A stretch of DNA of 64,000 bases, taken from positions 14,014-78,013 of the forward strand of contig CAKUFS010000010.1 of assembly GCA_934648845.1 (NCBI GenBank), given 5' to 3'. This document shows positions 34,154 through 43,703 of the stretch, piece after piece (the stretch's first letter is position 1; each line of letters starts with the position of its first letter). A model generated the notes under the pieces. The model ran no database searches. It was given only the letters and a program-made list of their open reading frames with translations, and had not been told where the DNA came from. The DNA comes from an uncultured Eggerthellaceae bacterium (GTDB lineage: Bacteria > Actinomycetota > Coriobacteriia > Coriobacteriales > Eggerthellaceae). The translations under genes were made by a program, and so were the position numbers.

Positions 34154-36418
34154 TCAGTCATCCCACCCGCAAAGAACAGCGCGCTGAATGGCGAACGCAT
34201 TCGTTGCGTCAACATCGTTGTTCCACTTCACGTCGGCGCGAGAATACATGCTTTCGTAATCGGCGCAATCGGCGTACGTCTCGGGCGACTTCACCATATC
34301 GTAGGCAATCTGCGCGTCAACAATGTTAAGCGCGCCGTTTCCGCTCACATCGCCGTCAAGCTTCGCATGTCTTCCGATGAAATACCCGGGTGCGACGGCG
34401 CCGTTATCAACGCGCGCACGCGAAATGTCGGTATATGACGCGTTAAATGCCGTACCGCAGCCGCCTTCAAGCGCGGTGCAACCGGCAAACATGCCTTCTG
34501 ATTGCGTGACCTGCTTTATGGCCAGCTTCGATGCGAAAATGGTTTCAAGCTGCTCGCAGTTGGCAAACATCAGCCGCATATCGGCTACCCGCGAAGTATC
34601 CAGCTCGGAAATTACTGCCGAGTACAAGTTGGTGCAGCCATAGAACATGCCATAACAGGTTTTCGCTGCAACGCCCTGCTCGATTCGAATGCACTCGATT
34701 CCGTCTCGCCACGGGTACCAGGGAACGTCCTCGTAATTGCCCGACCAGTCGGCCAGCGTTCCTTGCGTAAACCCAGGAAGCGGACGAATAACAAGCTCTC
34801 CTTCGCTCATCGACCATTCGCAGGTGCCGCATCGATCCCAACCACCCGTAGGACGAATCGCCGTATACGTCATGCTTCCCGTTTCGCGCGCAGCGTTGGC
34901 TGCAAGCATATCGGCGGTCGAGCTGTAAAGCGCGCCCGTTGCGTCTTTCCAGGAAAGATTATCTGCGGCATCATCGACCAGGCGCACTCCCGCAGGCAAA
35001 ATCAACTCCGTCAAAGATGAGCAGTCACGAAACATCCGGGTCGTATCCGCTTTCTGCACGTTATCTATGCCGGTAAGGTCAACGCGAGTAAGCTTTGCGC
35101 AACTATCGAACATATAGCGCATATCTGTAACTTGGGATGTATCCAACCCCGACAGATCAAAGGAGCTCAAGTTGTAGCAATTCTCGAAAAGACCGAAGCA
35201 CGTTTTGGCAATAACGCCTTGCTCGAATCGGGCTGAAACAATGTCTTCGCTTTTCCCAGACCAGGGTGCGTTATAGACGCCTTCACCCCAATCAGGCAAT
35301 ACCCCTTGCTCGAAGCCAGGAAGCGGGCGAACAACCAGCAAACCGCTGCTATCCACCATCCATTCGCAGCCGCCGCTTTGCGTCCAGCCCGAAGAAGGCG
35401 CTGCATTGGTAACGGTATATGTTTCCGCGCCCGTTGTACGCATCGCATTCGCGCGAAGCATCTCATCGGTTGAACCATATACCGCGCCCGTCGTATCTAC
35501 CCAGCGAAAATCTTGGCGGCCTCCTGTTGAAGACACGCCGATATACGCATGGGATTCTTGCTCCGTCAAGTTCAATTCCGCTGGCAGCGTTAGCTGCGAA
35601 AGAGAATCAGCTCCCATGAAGGAATACCCCGCATTGGTTATAGCGGAAGCACTGAACGACGAGATGTCCACCGACTCAAGGGCAGCGCAATCGCGGAACA
35701 AATCATACATATCCGTCATGTGCGCGGCGTTGATTCCCGATAAATCGATTCTTTTTATCGACGAGCATCCCCTGAACATGCCATACATGCTAGTCACGCA
35801 GGATGCATCGATGCCCGAGAAATCCACCGACTCAAGGGCTGTACAATTACGAAACATGAGAGCCATGTCAGTCACCTGAGAGGTATCCAAGCCCGACAAG
35901 TCAGCCGAAATCAACGATGCGCAATCGGCAAACATAAAGCGACACGTAGGCGTAGACACCCCCGACTCAATGCGCACCGCCGTGATAGAGGCGCGCGTAT
36001 CTTCGCTGGCCGCCCATGGCGCATAGCTAGGGCTCCACGAATCCAACACGCCCGAAGCGCCGTTGCCCAAAGGACGAATGGTAAGCAGGCCGGCGTCATC
36101 GATGCGCCATTCGCAGGTGCCCGACTTGTTCCATCCCTCGGTAAGCGTCGCGTCTGTAGCAGGGGCGGGGTCTGCCGAAAATTTCACTTCCGCGGGTGAC
36201 GCAGCTACATCGTCTGCGGAAGCGGTTGCAGCAACGTCAAGCAACGTAGGTGTCGTTTCCGCAAATGCATTCGTCGTAAGAGTCGATGACGCAATTGCAG
36301 CAGATGCATCTGTCGCAAACACGCGCGCAGGGAAGAGCCCCGACGCCAAGGTGATCGAAAGAAGAACGCTTACGCATGCACGCGCCGAAGAGTGAACCGC
36401 AGAGGAATGTTTTTTCAT
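34154..36418 (-). CDS. BspA-like (DUF285) surface protein with C-terminal dockerin-like module, copy 2
   Basis: Paralog of the neighbouring 31630-33918 protein, 754 aa. Signal peptide MKKHSSAVHSSARACVSVLL, the same three-block DUF285 architecture, and the same C-terminal dockerin-like pair (DVSGNGALNIVDAQIAYDM and VKWNNDVDATNAFAIQ). The near-identical ends and diverged middles point to tandem duplication. The 266 bp upstream to the LRR gene hold no recognised feature. Confidence 0.88.
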   Translation of the reverse strand: MKKHSSAVHSSARACVSVLLSITLASGLFPARVFATDASAAIASSTLTTNAFAETTPTLLDVAATASADDVAASPAEVKFSADPAPATDATLTEGWNKSGTCEWRIDDAGLLTIRPLGNGASGVLDSWSPSYAPWAASEDTRASITAVRIESGVSTPTCRFMFADCASLISADLSGLDTSQVTDMALMFRNCTALESVDFSGIDASCVTSMYGMFRGCSSIKRIDLSGINAAHMTDMYDLFRDCAALESVDISSFSASAITNAGYSFMGADSLSQLTLPAELNLTEQESHAYIGVSSTGGRQDFRWVDTTGAVYGSTDEMLRANAMRTTGAETYTVTNAAPSSGWTQSGGCEWMVDSSGLLVVRPLPGFEQGVLPDWGEGVYNAPWSGKSEDIVSARFEQGVIAKTCFGLFENCYNLSSFDLSGLDTSQVTDMRYMFDSCAKLTRVDLTGIDNVQKADTTRMFRDCSSLTELILPAGVRLVDDAADNLSWKDATGALYSSTADMLAANAARETGSMTYTAIRPTGGWDRCGTCEWSMSEGELVIRPLPGFTQGTLADWSGNYEDVPWYPWRDGIECIRIEQGVAAKTCYGMFYGCTNLYSAVISELDTSRVADMRLMFANCEQLETIFASKLAIKQVTQSEGMFAGCTALEGGCGTAFNASYTDISRARVDNGAVAPGYFIGRHAKLDGDVSGNGALNIVDAQIAYDMVKSPETYADCADYESMYSRADVKWNNDVDATNAFAIQRAVLCGWDD

Positions 36419-36684
36419 AGAGCCCCTTCCCCTTCTTTTTCAGCAATAGTTTTTATCGCATTGCAGTATAGCAAAGGAACGCGCAAACACGAGCCACCGC
36501 ACTTTAACCTGCACGCACGGCTCGGAAGCGGTTGTTTGCTTTCGGCGCATCGTGCGCACGAAGCAACTTGCGTTTCGGCATACCCAGCGCGCACGTATGA
36601 CATAGGAGTGGTTGTCCGCGTTTCGATGCGCGCGTTGCGCAAAGCCGCCTGCGTTTCAGAACGCACGGTCGCCCGTCTGGCAGC

Positions 36685-37440
36685 TTATTCGTTTTCCTGC
36701 GTCTGCGCCACAGGGCATCCCACAAACGCATCGGGCTCCATGCCCTGCACGGCATCGGACATGGTCACGCGCGCCAGACGCGTGCAGCCCGCAAACGTGC
36801 GCTCTTCAATGTAGGAAATCTCATCGGGCAAATCGATACCCTCAAGGCTCGTGCAGTTTTCAAAGCACCGGCGACCAATCCAACCCACCGAAGCAGGAAG
36901 CTCAACGGCCGCAAGCGCTGCGCAATTCGCGAACACTTCGTCTTCCAACGTGTCAAGCGTCTCCGGCAAAACCACTTCGCGCAGGCGCGCGCAATCACGA
37001 AACGCTGCATTGCCCAGAATACGCACGCCATCAGGTATTTCAACACGCTCAAGACCGCGACACCCTTTGAATGCCTCATCCCCCACACGCTCGACTCCGC
37101 ACGGCAGCGCTACCGATGAAAGCGCGTTGCAGCGCTGAAACGCCTTGGAGCCAATCTCGCGCACGCCTTCCGGAAACACGATTTCGCGCAAACCTGTGCA
37201 GCCGGAAAACGCGCCGTCCTCAATGACTTCAAGCGTAGAGGGCAGCTGCACTTCTTTGAGCTGCATGCAGGCGTTGAACGCAAACGCGCCAATGCGGCGC
37301 ACGCCTTCCGGGATAATCAGGCGCGACAGCATGAACTTGTTCGTGAAGACGCGCGGCGCAATGTCGGTTACGCCGGGGGGAATGCACACCACCGCTTCGT
37401 CGTCGTGATAGGCATTCAGCATAATATCGAAGCTTGACAC
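36685..37440 (-). CDS. Leucine-rich repeat (LRR_5/BspA-type) protein
   Basis: 251 aa if it starts at GTG 37440, 5 bp beyond the flavoprotein stop. The open frame continues upstream but only as an antiphase shadow of that gene. It has about nine repeats of the pattern IGAFAFNACMQLKEVQLPST. No signal peptide is seen with this start, so it may be cytoplasmic or may use an unusual export route. It is likely co-transcribed with the flavoprotein gene. Confidence 0.8.
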   Translation of the reverse strand: MSSFDIMLNAYHDDEAVVCIPPGVTDIAPRVFTNKFMLSRLIIPEGVRRIGAFAFNACMQLKEVQLPSTLEVIEDGAFSGCTGLREIVFPEGVREIGSKAFQRCNALSSVALPCGVERVGDEAFKGCRGLERVEIPDGVRILGNAAFRDCARLREVVLPETLDTLEDEVFANCAALAAVELPASVGWIGRRCFENCTSLEGIDLPDEISYIEERTFAGCTRLARVTMSDAVQGMEPDAFVGCPVAQTQENE

Positions 37441-37445
37441 GCCTT

Positions 37446-38936
37446 CTACCTGGCCTTTCTTTGGTTTTTGAAGGTAGTGGCGGCGGCAGAAGCGCCCGCC
37501 AACGTGCCGCTCGCCCACGCCCAGTGCAAGTTGTACCCGCCGCAGGGCGCGTCCACGTCCAGCATCTCGCCCGCCGCGAACAGCCCCGCATACTGCTTGC
37601 ACTCCATGGTGGTCGCATCGAACGCTTCGCACAAGAAGCCGCCGCAATGCACCTGGCACTGCTTGGGGTCACCCGCACCTTCTACGGCAACCTTGAAGCG
37701 CTTTGCCACGCGCGACAGACGATACATGTTCTGCGCCGATGCAGGGTCTTCCGGCCGCAGCTTGAGCGTTTTCAGCAGCGCCTCGGCCACCAAGGGAAGC
37801 ATCATGCCGCGCGTAATATCCTGACACGCGGCTTCCCTGCCACTCAGTGCGCGCGTGGCGGCGGCGCGTTCATGCAGGTAGGATTGCAGTTCATCCCTGG
37901 TCATGTCGGGGAACAGGTCAAGTGCCACCGTATCACCCGGCTGAGCGAATCGCGAGAGGTTGAATATCGCAATGCCCGAAAGCCCGTATTTGCGGAACAG
38001 CACTTCGCCGCGCTCCTGTGCTAGCGGCGCGCCATCGCGCTCAAGGGCAGCCTGGCAACGCACACGAATGTTATCCAGCGCGCGGATGTCGCGCGTGTCG
38101 GTTTTCAGCGGGCCAAGCACGGACCTTGCAGGCGCATACGGCAAGTCGCTGGGAAGAAGCTCGCGCGCAACGGAGCCACCAACAGCGCAAATGACCTGGT
38201 GCGCGCGCTGAAACGACCCATCGGCCATGCGCAACGTGTACGGTTTTCCCGGCGCGCGCGGCGGCTCGACGGAGCGCACGCGCATGTTGCAGCATTCTTT
38301 GACACCCAGTCCTTGTGCGGCAGCGCGCAGCACATCAAGAACAGTCGAGGCTTTACCTGTTATGGGGAAAAGACGGCCTTCTCCTTCTTCGCGCCAACAA
38401 AGACCCAAGCCGGCGAAGAAATCGAGGACGGCATTTTGCGTCTGCTGACCAGCGGATGCACATGAGCGCGGCCAAAATGCCGCCTCTTCAAGAGCGGCAA
38501 GAGATGCACCCACGAACGCAGCATTCTGGTAGAGACCGTTTGAGATCACGGCGTTCGAGAAATTGCAGCGACCATTGCCCGTTGCCAGAATCGAGCGTCC
38601 CACGCGGTCGTCTGCCTCGAACAGCGCGATGTTCGCAGGGCGAACGCCCGCGACCGAACGGGAGGTTGCGGCGGCATTGTCAACAGCCGCACGACAAGCC
38701 GCAACTTCGTTGGAGCCCGCACTTGTGCCGGCACCAACGTCTGCTGCAGCGTGCACGATGGCATCGGCACCTGCGCGGGCAGACGCGCTGACACTTGCAT
38801 CGCCGGCGCCTGCACAAGCGCCTGCAACATCTTCCCCGTCCAGCGCGCGGCACTTCCATGCGGCAGAAATGGCGGCCGCCAAACCAGCTGCGCCGCCACC
38901 AATGATGATCACATCGTATGTTTCGTTTTCGTTCAT
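37446..38936 (-). CDS. BaiN/HI0933-type FAD-dependent oxidoreductase
   Basis: Flavoprotein of 496 aa from ATG 38936. The dinucleotide-binding motif is VIIIGGGAAGLAAAIS, then DRVGRSILATGNGRCNFSN, and the C-terminal FAD-binding AGEMLDVDAPCGGYNLHWAW. The family acts on NAD(P)H; BaiN itself is a bile-acid oxidoreductase, but the substrate here is unknown. Residues about 28-98 form an Ala/Gly/Ser-rich insertion between the first two FAD motifs, making the protein about 70 residues longer than usual. Confidence 0.88.
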   Translation of the reverse strand: MNENETYDVIIIGGGAAGLAAAISAAWKCRALDGEDVAGACAGAGDASVSASARAGADAIVHAAADVGAGTSAGSNEVAACRAAVDNAAATSRSVAGVRPANIALFEADDRVGRSILATGNGRCNFSNAVISNGLYQNAAFVGASLAALEEAAFWPRSCASAGQQTQNAVLDFFAGLGLCWREEGEGRLFPITGKASTVLDVLRAAAQGLGVKECCNMRVRSVEPPRAPGKPYTLRMADGSFQRAHQVICAVGGSVARELLPSDLPYAPARSVLGPLKTDTRDIRALDNIRVRCQAALERDGAPLAQERGEVLFRKYGLSGIAIFNLSRFAQPGDTVALDLFPDMTRDELQSYLHERAAATRALSGREAACQDITRGMMLPLVAEALLKTLKLRPEDPASAQNMYRLSRVAKRFKVAVEGAGDPKQCQVHCGGFLCEAFDATTMECKQYAGLFAAGEMLDVDAPCGGYNLHWAWASGTLAGASAAATTFKNQRKAR

Positions 38937-39072
38937 GCGCTTATGATACCACGCGCCGCCCTTCAGCCCTGCAAAGCAACGCAACGGACCTCCCTTGATT
39001 ATGCAGGAGATTAGGCAGACCCTGCATCCGAAGAATAAGTCGATACGGACCGCCCTTGGTAGCGCGGGAGTT

Positions 39073-39390
39073 TTACCTGATAAGCACCGCCCAATTTCGC
39101 TTCTTGTAGGAAATTCTATCGATGCACACGACACCCGATTGTTCGTCCACGCGAAAAAAAGCCATGTAGTTGCCGAATTCCGCCCAGCGATAACCCGCCG
39201 ATGCAGTAATTTCATCACGCACGAAAGGATACGTTGAAGCAAACGATTCAAGCCTATCAACAAGCTCGTCAAAAGAATCAAGGAGCTGCCGAGCAGCAGA
39301 AGCGTTCGAAAGGGAGAACGTTATATACCGCACCGCCGAACTCAAATCATCGGAGGCTTTTTGTGTCACAAAAACGCGAAAGGCACTCAC
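39073..39390 (-). CDS. RelE/ParE-family toxin
   Basis: 105 aa, GTG start at 39390 overlapping the antitoxin stop (GTGA). FRVFVTQKASDDLSSAVRYI, a central RLESFASTYPFV and the C-terminal RISYKKRNWAVLI give the ParE/RelE fold. It would inhibit either gyrase or translation; which cannot be told. Confidence 0.88.
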   Translation of the reverse strand: MSAFRVFVTQKASDDLSSAVRYITFSLSNASAARQLLDSFDELVDRLESFASTYPFVRDEITASAGYRWAEFGNYMAFFRVDEQSGVVCIDRISYKKRNWAVLIR

Positions 39391-39647
39391 AATCCCAGCT
39401 CCTGACGCAATTGCAACGATGCATCGCGAGCAGATACAACGCGTCCCTCTTCAGCATCCCTTCTGCCCTGCATGAGAAATTCGTAGAAGTCAAGGCGCGC
39501 ACGCAACTGCTCATAGCTATCAACACCCATTATGGCCAAATCGCCATTGCCGTTTCGCGTGACAATCATCGGCTCGCTGTCCACATGACATTGCTCGGAT
39601 ATCTCACTGTAATTGTTACGCAGAACCGTGCTTGAAATTACACGCAT
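39387..39647 (-). CDS. Phd/YefM-family antitoxin
   Basis: 86 aa from ATG 39647, with AAAGGAGG nine bases upstream. MRVISSTVLRNNYSEI and MIVTRNGNGDLAIMGVDSYE are the Phd/YefM DNA-binding fold; the C-terminal helix would wrap the toxin. It precedes and overlaps the toxin gene, with autoregulation expected. Confidence 0.9.
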   Translation of the reverse strand: MRVISSTVLRNNYSEISEQCHVDSEPMIVTRNGNGDLAIMGVDSYEQLRARLDFYEFLMQGRRDAEEGRVVSARDASLQLRQELGL

Positions 39648-39751
39648 ATCGATTCGCCTCCTTTGTCGTGTTCTGAAGATTATCTTACCATATTTCTTTA
39701 GATATTGCCAATTGTCCCTTTTAGCAACAGTTGATACAAGGTGAAGTAAGG

Positions 39752-39964
39752 ATGAGCAACAAGCGCGGTGAGAAGATATACATCGCCGCGCTGCGACAGC
39801 TCGTCGGGTGCAACGAGGCATATTTCGGCGACGCCGCGAGAAGCCTCCAGTCGAAGGGATACGTCGAGGGCTTCGCAATCCCCGCTTCTCTCGGAAAGTG
39901 TCGAATTGCGACCGTGTTGTCGGAAAAATGGCTTCGATGTGCAAAATATTCCTGTTCGGGGTAG
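39752..39964 (+). CDS. Small ORF of unknown nature, possibly a remnant
   Basis: 70 codons starting MSNKRGEKIYIAALRQLVGC, with no recognised family. The last 16 codons lie inside an inverted-repeat element (39916-40123), so the frame is probably truncated by it. Confidence 0.3.
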   Translation: MSNKRGEKIYIAALRQLVGCNEAYFGDAARSLQSKGYVEGFAIPASLGKCRIATVLSEKWLRCAKYSCSG

Positions 39965-40123
39965 GTTAAAGGGACATCGATCCCCGTTCGCCTTTCACTT
40001 GCTGTTCGCGACCTGGGCTTTTGCGAATCAGCATCAGCTTAAACAGCGCTATCCGGACCACAAATGCTTCCCAAGGTACCCCGAACAGGAATATTTTACG
40101 CATTTGAACGAAAAAGCGACAAC
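39916..40123. mobile_element. 208-bp element with inverted-repeat ends
   Basis: The left arm (39916-39962) and the reverse complement of the right arm (about 40077-40123) share GTTGTCG and then AAAATATTCCTGTTCGGGGTA at their inner ends, with scattered matches between. No ORF. Together with the terminator at 40188 it accounts for most of the 613-bp gap before ilvE. Confidence 0.45.
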
Positions 40124-40187
40124 CTGCCACCGCGGAACACCTTTTCGATGCCGCGCGCACGTGAAACCCCAACGCGGCAGCAGGGCA

Positions 40188-40221
40188 TAAAAAATCCGAG
40201 GCACAAACGGCGCCTCGGATT
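40188..40221 (-). terminator. Terminator of ilvE
   Basis: On the minus strand AATCCGAGGC pairs with GCCTCGGATT, followed by TTTTAT, about 40 nt past the ilvE stop. Confidence 0.9.
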
Positions 40222-40224
40222 CAA

Positions 40225-40243
40225 TTGTTGACAAAAGGTGGGG
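40225..40243 (-). repeat. Half copy of the 33-bp palindrome
   Basis: TTGTTGACAAAAGGTGGGG only; the second arm is missing. It lies 17 bp from the ilvE stop, in the same orientation as the full copies. Confidence 0.7.
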
Positions 40244-40260
40244 GCGGCGTCAAGCAAGAA

Positions 40261-41307
40261 TTACTCGGCAGGAATCTCCAAGACCCAACCCTCGGGACCT
40301 TCGATGTCGCAAGCCTGAATGCCAGCCAACGTCTCACGCAGCTTCTTCAGCACGGGACCGCAGCCATTGGCGGTGCCTGGGAACGTCACATCGCAGAAAC
40401 CTTCCTTCGCCACACGCGCAACGGGGCTGATAACAGCCGCGGTACCGCACAGGCCGCACTCGACGAACTCGCCATCAATAACTTCTTGAAACTTCACCGG
40501 GCGCTCAATCACGTTCAGGCCCAGCATGTCGCGGCCCAACGCCACCAGCGAGCGACGCGTAATAGACGGCAGAATAGAATCGGTCGCAGACTTGGGCACC
40601 ACCAAGTTGCCTTCCTTGTCCACGAAAATCACGTTCGCGCCGCCCGTTTCCTCAACGTAGGTGCGCGTTGCGGAATCAAGGTACATGTTCTCGGAGAAGC
40701 CGGCCTCGTGCGCCTTCTCGTACGGATACAAGCTCATGGCGTAGTTCAGACCAGCCTTGATGTTGCCGGTGCCGTGCGGTGCCGCGCGATCGTAATCGGG
40801 AATAGTGACCTCGATAGAGGACTCGCCGCCCTTGAAGTACGGGCCTACGGGGGTAACCAGAATACGGAACTGATACTCGTCAGCAGGCTTCACGCCAATC
40901 ACAACGCCCGTCGCAATCATAAAGGGGCGAATGTAGAGCGTAGCGCCCGAACCATAAGGCGGAACCCATGCAGCGTTCGCAGCAACAACCTGCTTCACGG
41001 CCTCTACGAACTTGTCCTCGGGGAAAGCGGGCATGCACAAGCGACGCGCGGAGTCGGCCATGCGCTTGGCGTTCAGGTCGGGGCGGAAGCACACGATGCG
41101 ACCGTCCTTCGTGGTGTACGCCTTCATGCCTTCGAAAACTTCCTGACAGTAATGGAAGATACCGCCGCACTCGGAAACGGTAATGGAGTGGTCCGTGGTC
41201 AGACCGCCCTCTTCCCATTCGCCGTTCTTGTAATTGCACACGTAGCTGTAATCCGTGGGCATGTAGGCAAATGAAAGATTGCCCCAATCAAGATCCTTTT
41301 TTTCCAT
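40261..41307 (-). CDS. ilvE: Branched-chain amino acid aminotransferase
   Basis: PLP enzyme (fold type IV) interconverting Leu/Ile/Val and their 2-oxo acids. 348 aa from ATG 41307, chosen because AAGGAG is nine bases upstream; an ATG three codons earlier directly abuts it. VFEGMKAYTTKDGRIVCFRP, the PLP-lysine region GNIKAGLNYAMSLYP and EETGGANVIFV are class IV signatures of the larger BCAT type. It stands alone. Confidence 0.95.
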   Translation of the reverse strand: MEKKDLDWGNLSFAYMPTDYSYVCNYKNGEWEEGGLTTDHSITVSECGGIFHYCQEVFEGMKAYTTKDGRIVCFRPDLNAKRMADSARRLCMPAFPEDKFVEAVKQVVAANAAWVPPYGSGATLYIRPFMIATGVVIGVKPADEYQFRILVTPVGPYFKGGESSIEVTIPDYDRAAPHGTGNIKAGLNYAMSLYPYEKAHEAGFSENMYLDSATRTYVEETGGANVIFVDKEGNLVVPKSATDSILPSITRRSLVALGRDMLGLNVIERPVKFQEVIDGEFVECGLCGTAAVISPVARVAKEGFCDVTFPGTANGCGPVLKKLRETLAGIQACDIEGPEGWVLEIPAE

Positions 41308-41536
41308 GGGTTTCATCTCCTTGACACCTTTTATGACACTTTCGCATCCTTATTGAATCGTTCTCATTATGCGCCTTTTTGAGAAACGACTCGGTGAAAA
41401 ACAGGCAACGATACAAACTGTTAACCTAAAGAGCAAGCGCAAACGCGCATAATGAAATGATATGGTAAAAAGCAGTTGACGGCGACAAACCGATAGACCA
41501 AATAAGAGAATCAGGAAAGAGAAGAAGGCGCAGCAG

Positions 41537-42286
41537 ATGACAATGAGCACGCAGACCAAAGAAAAAATCGAACTTCTCAACCAATGGATCGACGAATGCG
41601 CGCCGGGTCGTATGGTGTTTTTCGGCGGCGCGGGCGTGTCTACCGAAAGCGGCATCCCCGACTTTCGCAGCCCCGATGGACTGTACGCGCAGAAATATAA
41701 GCTGCCACCAGAGCAGATTATCTCGGGCGGTTTTTTCCACCGCGATCCCAAAACGTTTTTCGAGTATTACTGCGACAAAATGATAGCACTGGACGCCAAG
41801 CCGAACGCCGCGCACCTGCGCCTTGCGGAGCTTGAGGCAAAGGGCACCCTGCGCGCCGTAATCACACAGAACATCGACGGCCTGCACCAAGCGGCCGGCA
41901 GCAAAAACGTGCTGGAGCTCCACGGCAGCGTGCATCGCAATTTCTGCATGAAGTGCCAGCGCTTCTTTGACGTGCGCGAAATGCTAGCAGCGCGCGATGC
42001 GGACGGCATTCCCCGTTGCACGTGCGGCGGCATCATCAAGCCCGATGTGGTGCTGTACGACGAATCGCTTGATATGAACATCCTCACCGCGTCGGTTCAG
42101 GCAATCCAAGCGGCCGACCTTATGGTGATTGCGGGAACGTCGCTTGCCGTGTATCCGGCGGCGGGACTCATCGACTACTTTGCGGGCAAGCACCTGGTCA
42201 TCGTGAACCTCTCCCCCACGCCCGCCGACAGCCAAGCGGATCTTTGCATTGCCGCGAAAGTCGGCGAAGCGTTGGGTCGCAAATAG
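41537..42286 (+). CDS. cobB: NAD-dependent protein deacylase, Sir2 family
   Basis: Sirtuin of 249 aa removing acyl groups from lysines with NAD+. GAGVSTESGIPDFRS (NAD binding), TQNIDGLH, the catalytic His in LELHGSVH, and the zinc Cys pairs CMKC and CTC are present. ATG 41537 has GAAGG eight bases upstream. No partner acetyltransferase is adjacent. Confidence 0.92.
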   Translation: MTMSTQTKEKIELLNQWIDECAPGRMVFFGGAGVSTESGIPDFRSPDGLYAQKYKLPPEQIISGGFFHRDPKTFFEYYCDKMIALDAKPNAAHLRLAELEAKGTLRAVITQNIDGLHQAAGSKNVLELHGSVHRNFCMKCQRFFDVREMLAARDADGIPRCTCGGIIKPDVVLYDESLDMNILTASVQAIQAADLMVIAGTSLAVYPAAGLIDYFAGKHLVIVNLSPTPADSQADLCIAAKVGEALGRK

Positions 42287-42463
42287 CACGAGCGCGGAAT
42301 CCCCGCGATTGCAGCCAAAGAATGCATACGCCTAAATCCTTGCAACGAAAGCACCTTCATCGCCTGTCATTTTTGACAAAAATTTATTATTCGTCTCAAT
42401 TAATAACACTTTTTCAGGCATTTCGCGTATACTGCAGAACAACGGAAAGCGAGGCGAAACCCT

Positions 42464-43033
42464 ATGAATCTAACGTTCGAAGGCTACGTAAAGCACTGCC
42501 TGGAAGAAAAAACGGGCATCAAAACGGCAAGCATCCAACGCTTGGTTTCCCTTGCGCTCTCTAACAACGACATCATGGAATTGGTGTTCATCTTTGCCAT
42601 TCAACGCAATAAAAAATATCACCTTATGAGCCAAGTTTGGAACACTCCGCTTGAGCCGGAATACCGTGCGGCACTGCGCGTGCTGGGCGAAGAAGGTTCC
42701 CTAGAAGCATTCCTGCAATCCAAGCGCACGCCGGTAAGTTACCGCCGCATCTATACCGATTTTCTGCACTACCCCACGAAGCTTGCCGCACAGAAAAAAG
42801 CGGAAGGAAAAGACATCGAGCGCCTTCGCCAGCGCACCGTTGCTGCCTTGGAAACGGCTCACATCACGCGCTATCGCGTTTGCACCGACCTTGGTTTGAA
42901 CCCCGGAAACATCTACGCGTACTTGGCGGGAAACACCGATAAAGTGTCGCTTAAAACCGCTCAGGCGATTTGCGACTACGCTTACGAGACCCTTGAAAAA
43001 GCACAAGCGCAAACGGCTGCCAAAGAAGAATGA
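42464..43033 (+). CDS. HTH-containing hypothetical protein
   Basis: 189 aa, family not recognised. The C-terminal third has a helix-turn-helix-like segment (YRVCTDLGLNPGNIYAYLAG then VSLKTAQAICDYA), so DNA binding is plausible. The N-terminal half is helical without a known domain. GAGG lies nine bases before the ATG. Monocistronic. Confidence 0.7.
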   Translation: MNLTFEGYVKHCLEEKTGIKTASIQRLVSLALSNNDIMELVFIFAIQRNKKYHLMSQVWNTPLEPEYRAALRVLGEEGSLEAFLQSKRTPVSYRRIYTDFLHYPTKLAAQKKAEGKDIERLRQRTVAALETAHITRYRVCTDLGLNPGNIYAYLAGNTDKVSLKTAQAICDYAYETLEKAQAQTAAKEE

Positions 43034-43292
43034 CGGGCTTGTCTGCCAGCTTTCCCACTACCCCCGAAGAGCAATCAGAAATCAATTTCAAAGCCGCCCG
43101 AAAGCAAATCGATTCCATTAAAACCACGACCAAAACGGATTGCGCCATTCAGCCCCACGCCCCAAAATCACACCAAAATACACCACCAGACCACCGAATC
43201 ACGTAAAAATAACGATGCCGCAATACGCGAATACTCACATTTTTTCTTGCTCTTCGCTGTATGCCGCCCTACAATAGCACCATTGAATTCTG

Positions 43293-43459
43293 TTTCAGGG
43301 CGAGGTGAAAATCCTCACTGGCGGTAATTGAACGGCGTGGATTCTTTGCAAAAAGAGCCCGTGAACGCAAAAGCCCGCGACCCTTGCGCAGCAAAAACTG
43401 GCAAGGCTGATTCCGTGAAAATCGGGAGCCAACGGTCACAGTCCGGATGAAAGAGGCGG
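43293..43459 (+). promoter_or_regulatory. FMN riboswitch (RFN element)
   Basis: CAGGGCGAGGTGAAAATCCT, CACTGGCGGTAAT, AGCCCGCGACCC, GATTCCGTG, ACGGTCACAGTCCGGATGAAAG are the conserved RFN blocks in order. It precedes ribU by about 245 nt and would switch the riboflavin transporter operon off when FMN is plentiful. The expression platform (43460-43700) is GC-rich, with no simple terminator that I can name with certainty. Confidence 0.96.
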
Positions 43460-43703
43460 ATATTCGACAACGCGTTTTTCTGCATGTGCTCCATGCTTTT
43501 CGGTAGCGTGCCACGCCGCACGCAATGCCGCAACGCAAACGCTTGCAGATGAAATCTTTGCCTTGTCCTACGAGCCTGCAATGAGGAATTCATGCGGGTT
43601 CGTTTTTCTTTTCAGCGGGAAAACGTGCCTGACCTACCGGAAAAGCGGGGCGCATCACAAAAAGCAACGCGCACTCGCTCGCTGAAAAGAAAGGAGTCCA
43701 TCC

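Noticed and set aside
37441..37659. N-terminal extension of the LRR protein
   Set aside because: Lies inside the flavoprotein coding region in another frame and has no LRR pattern.
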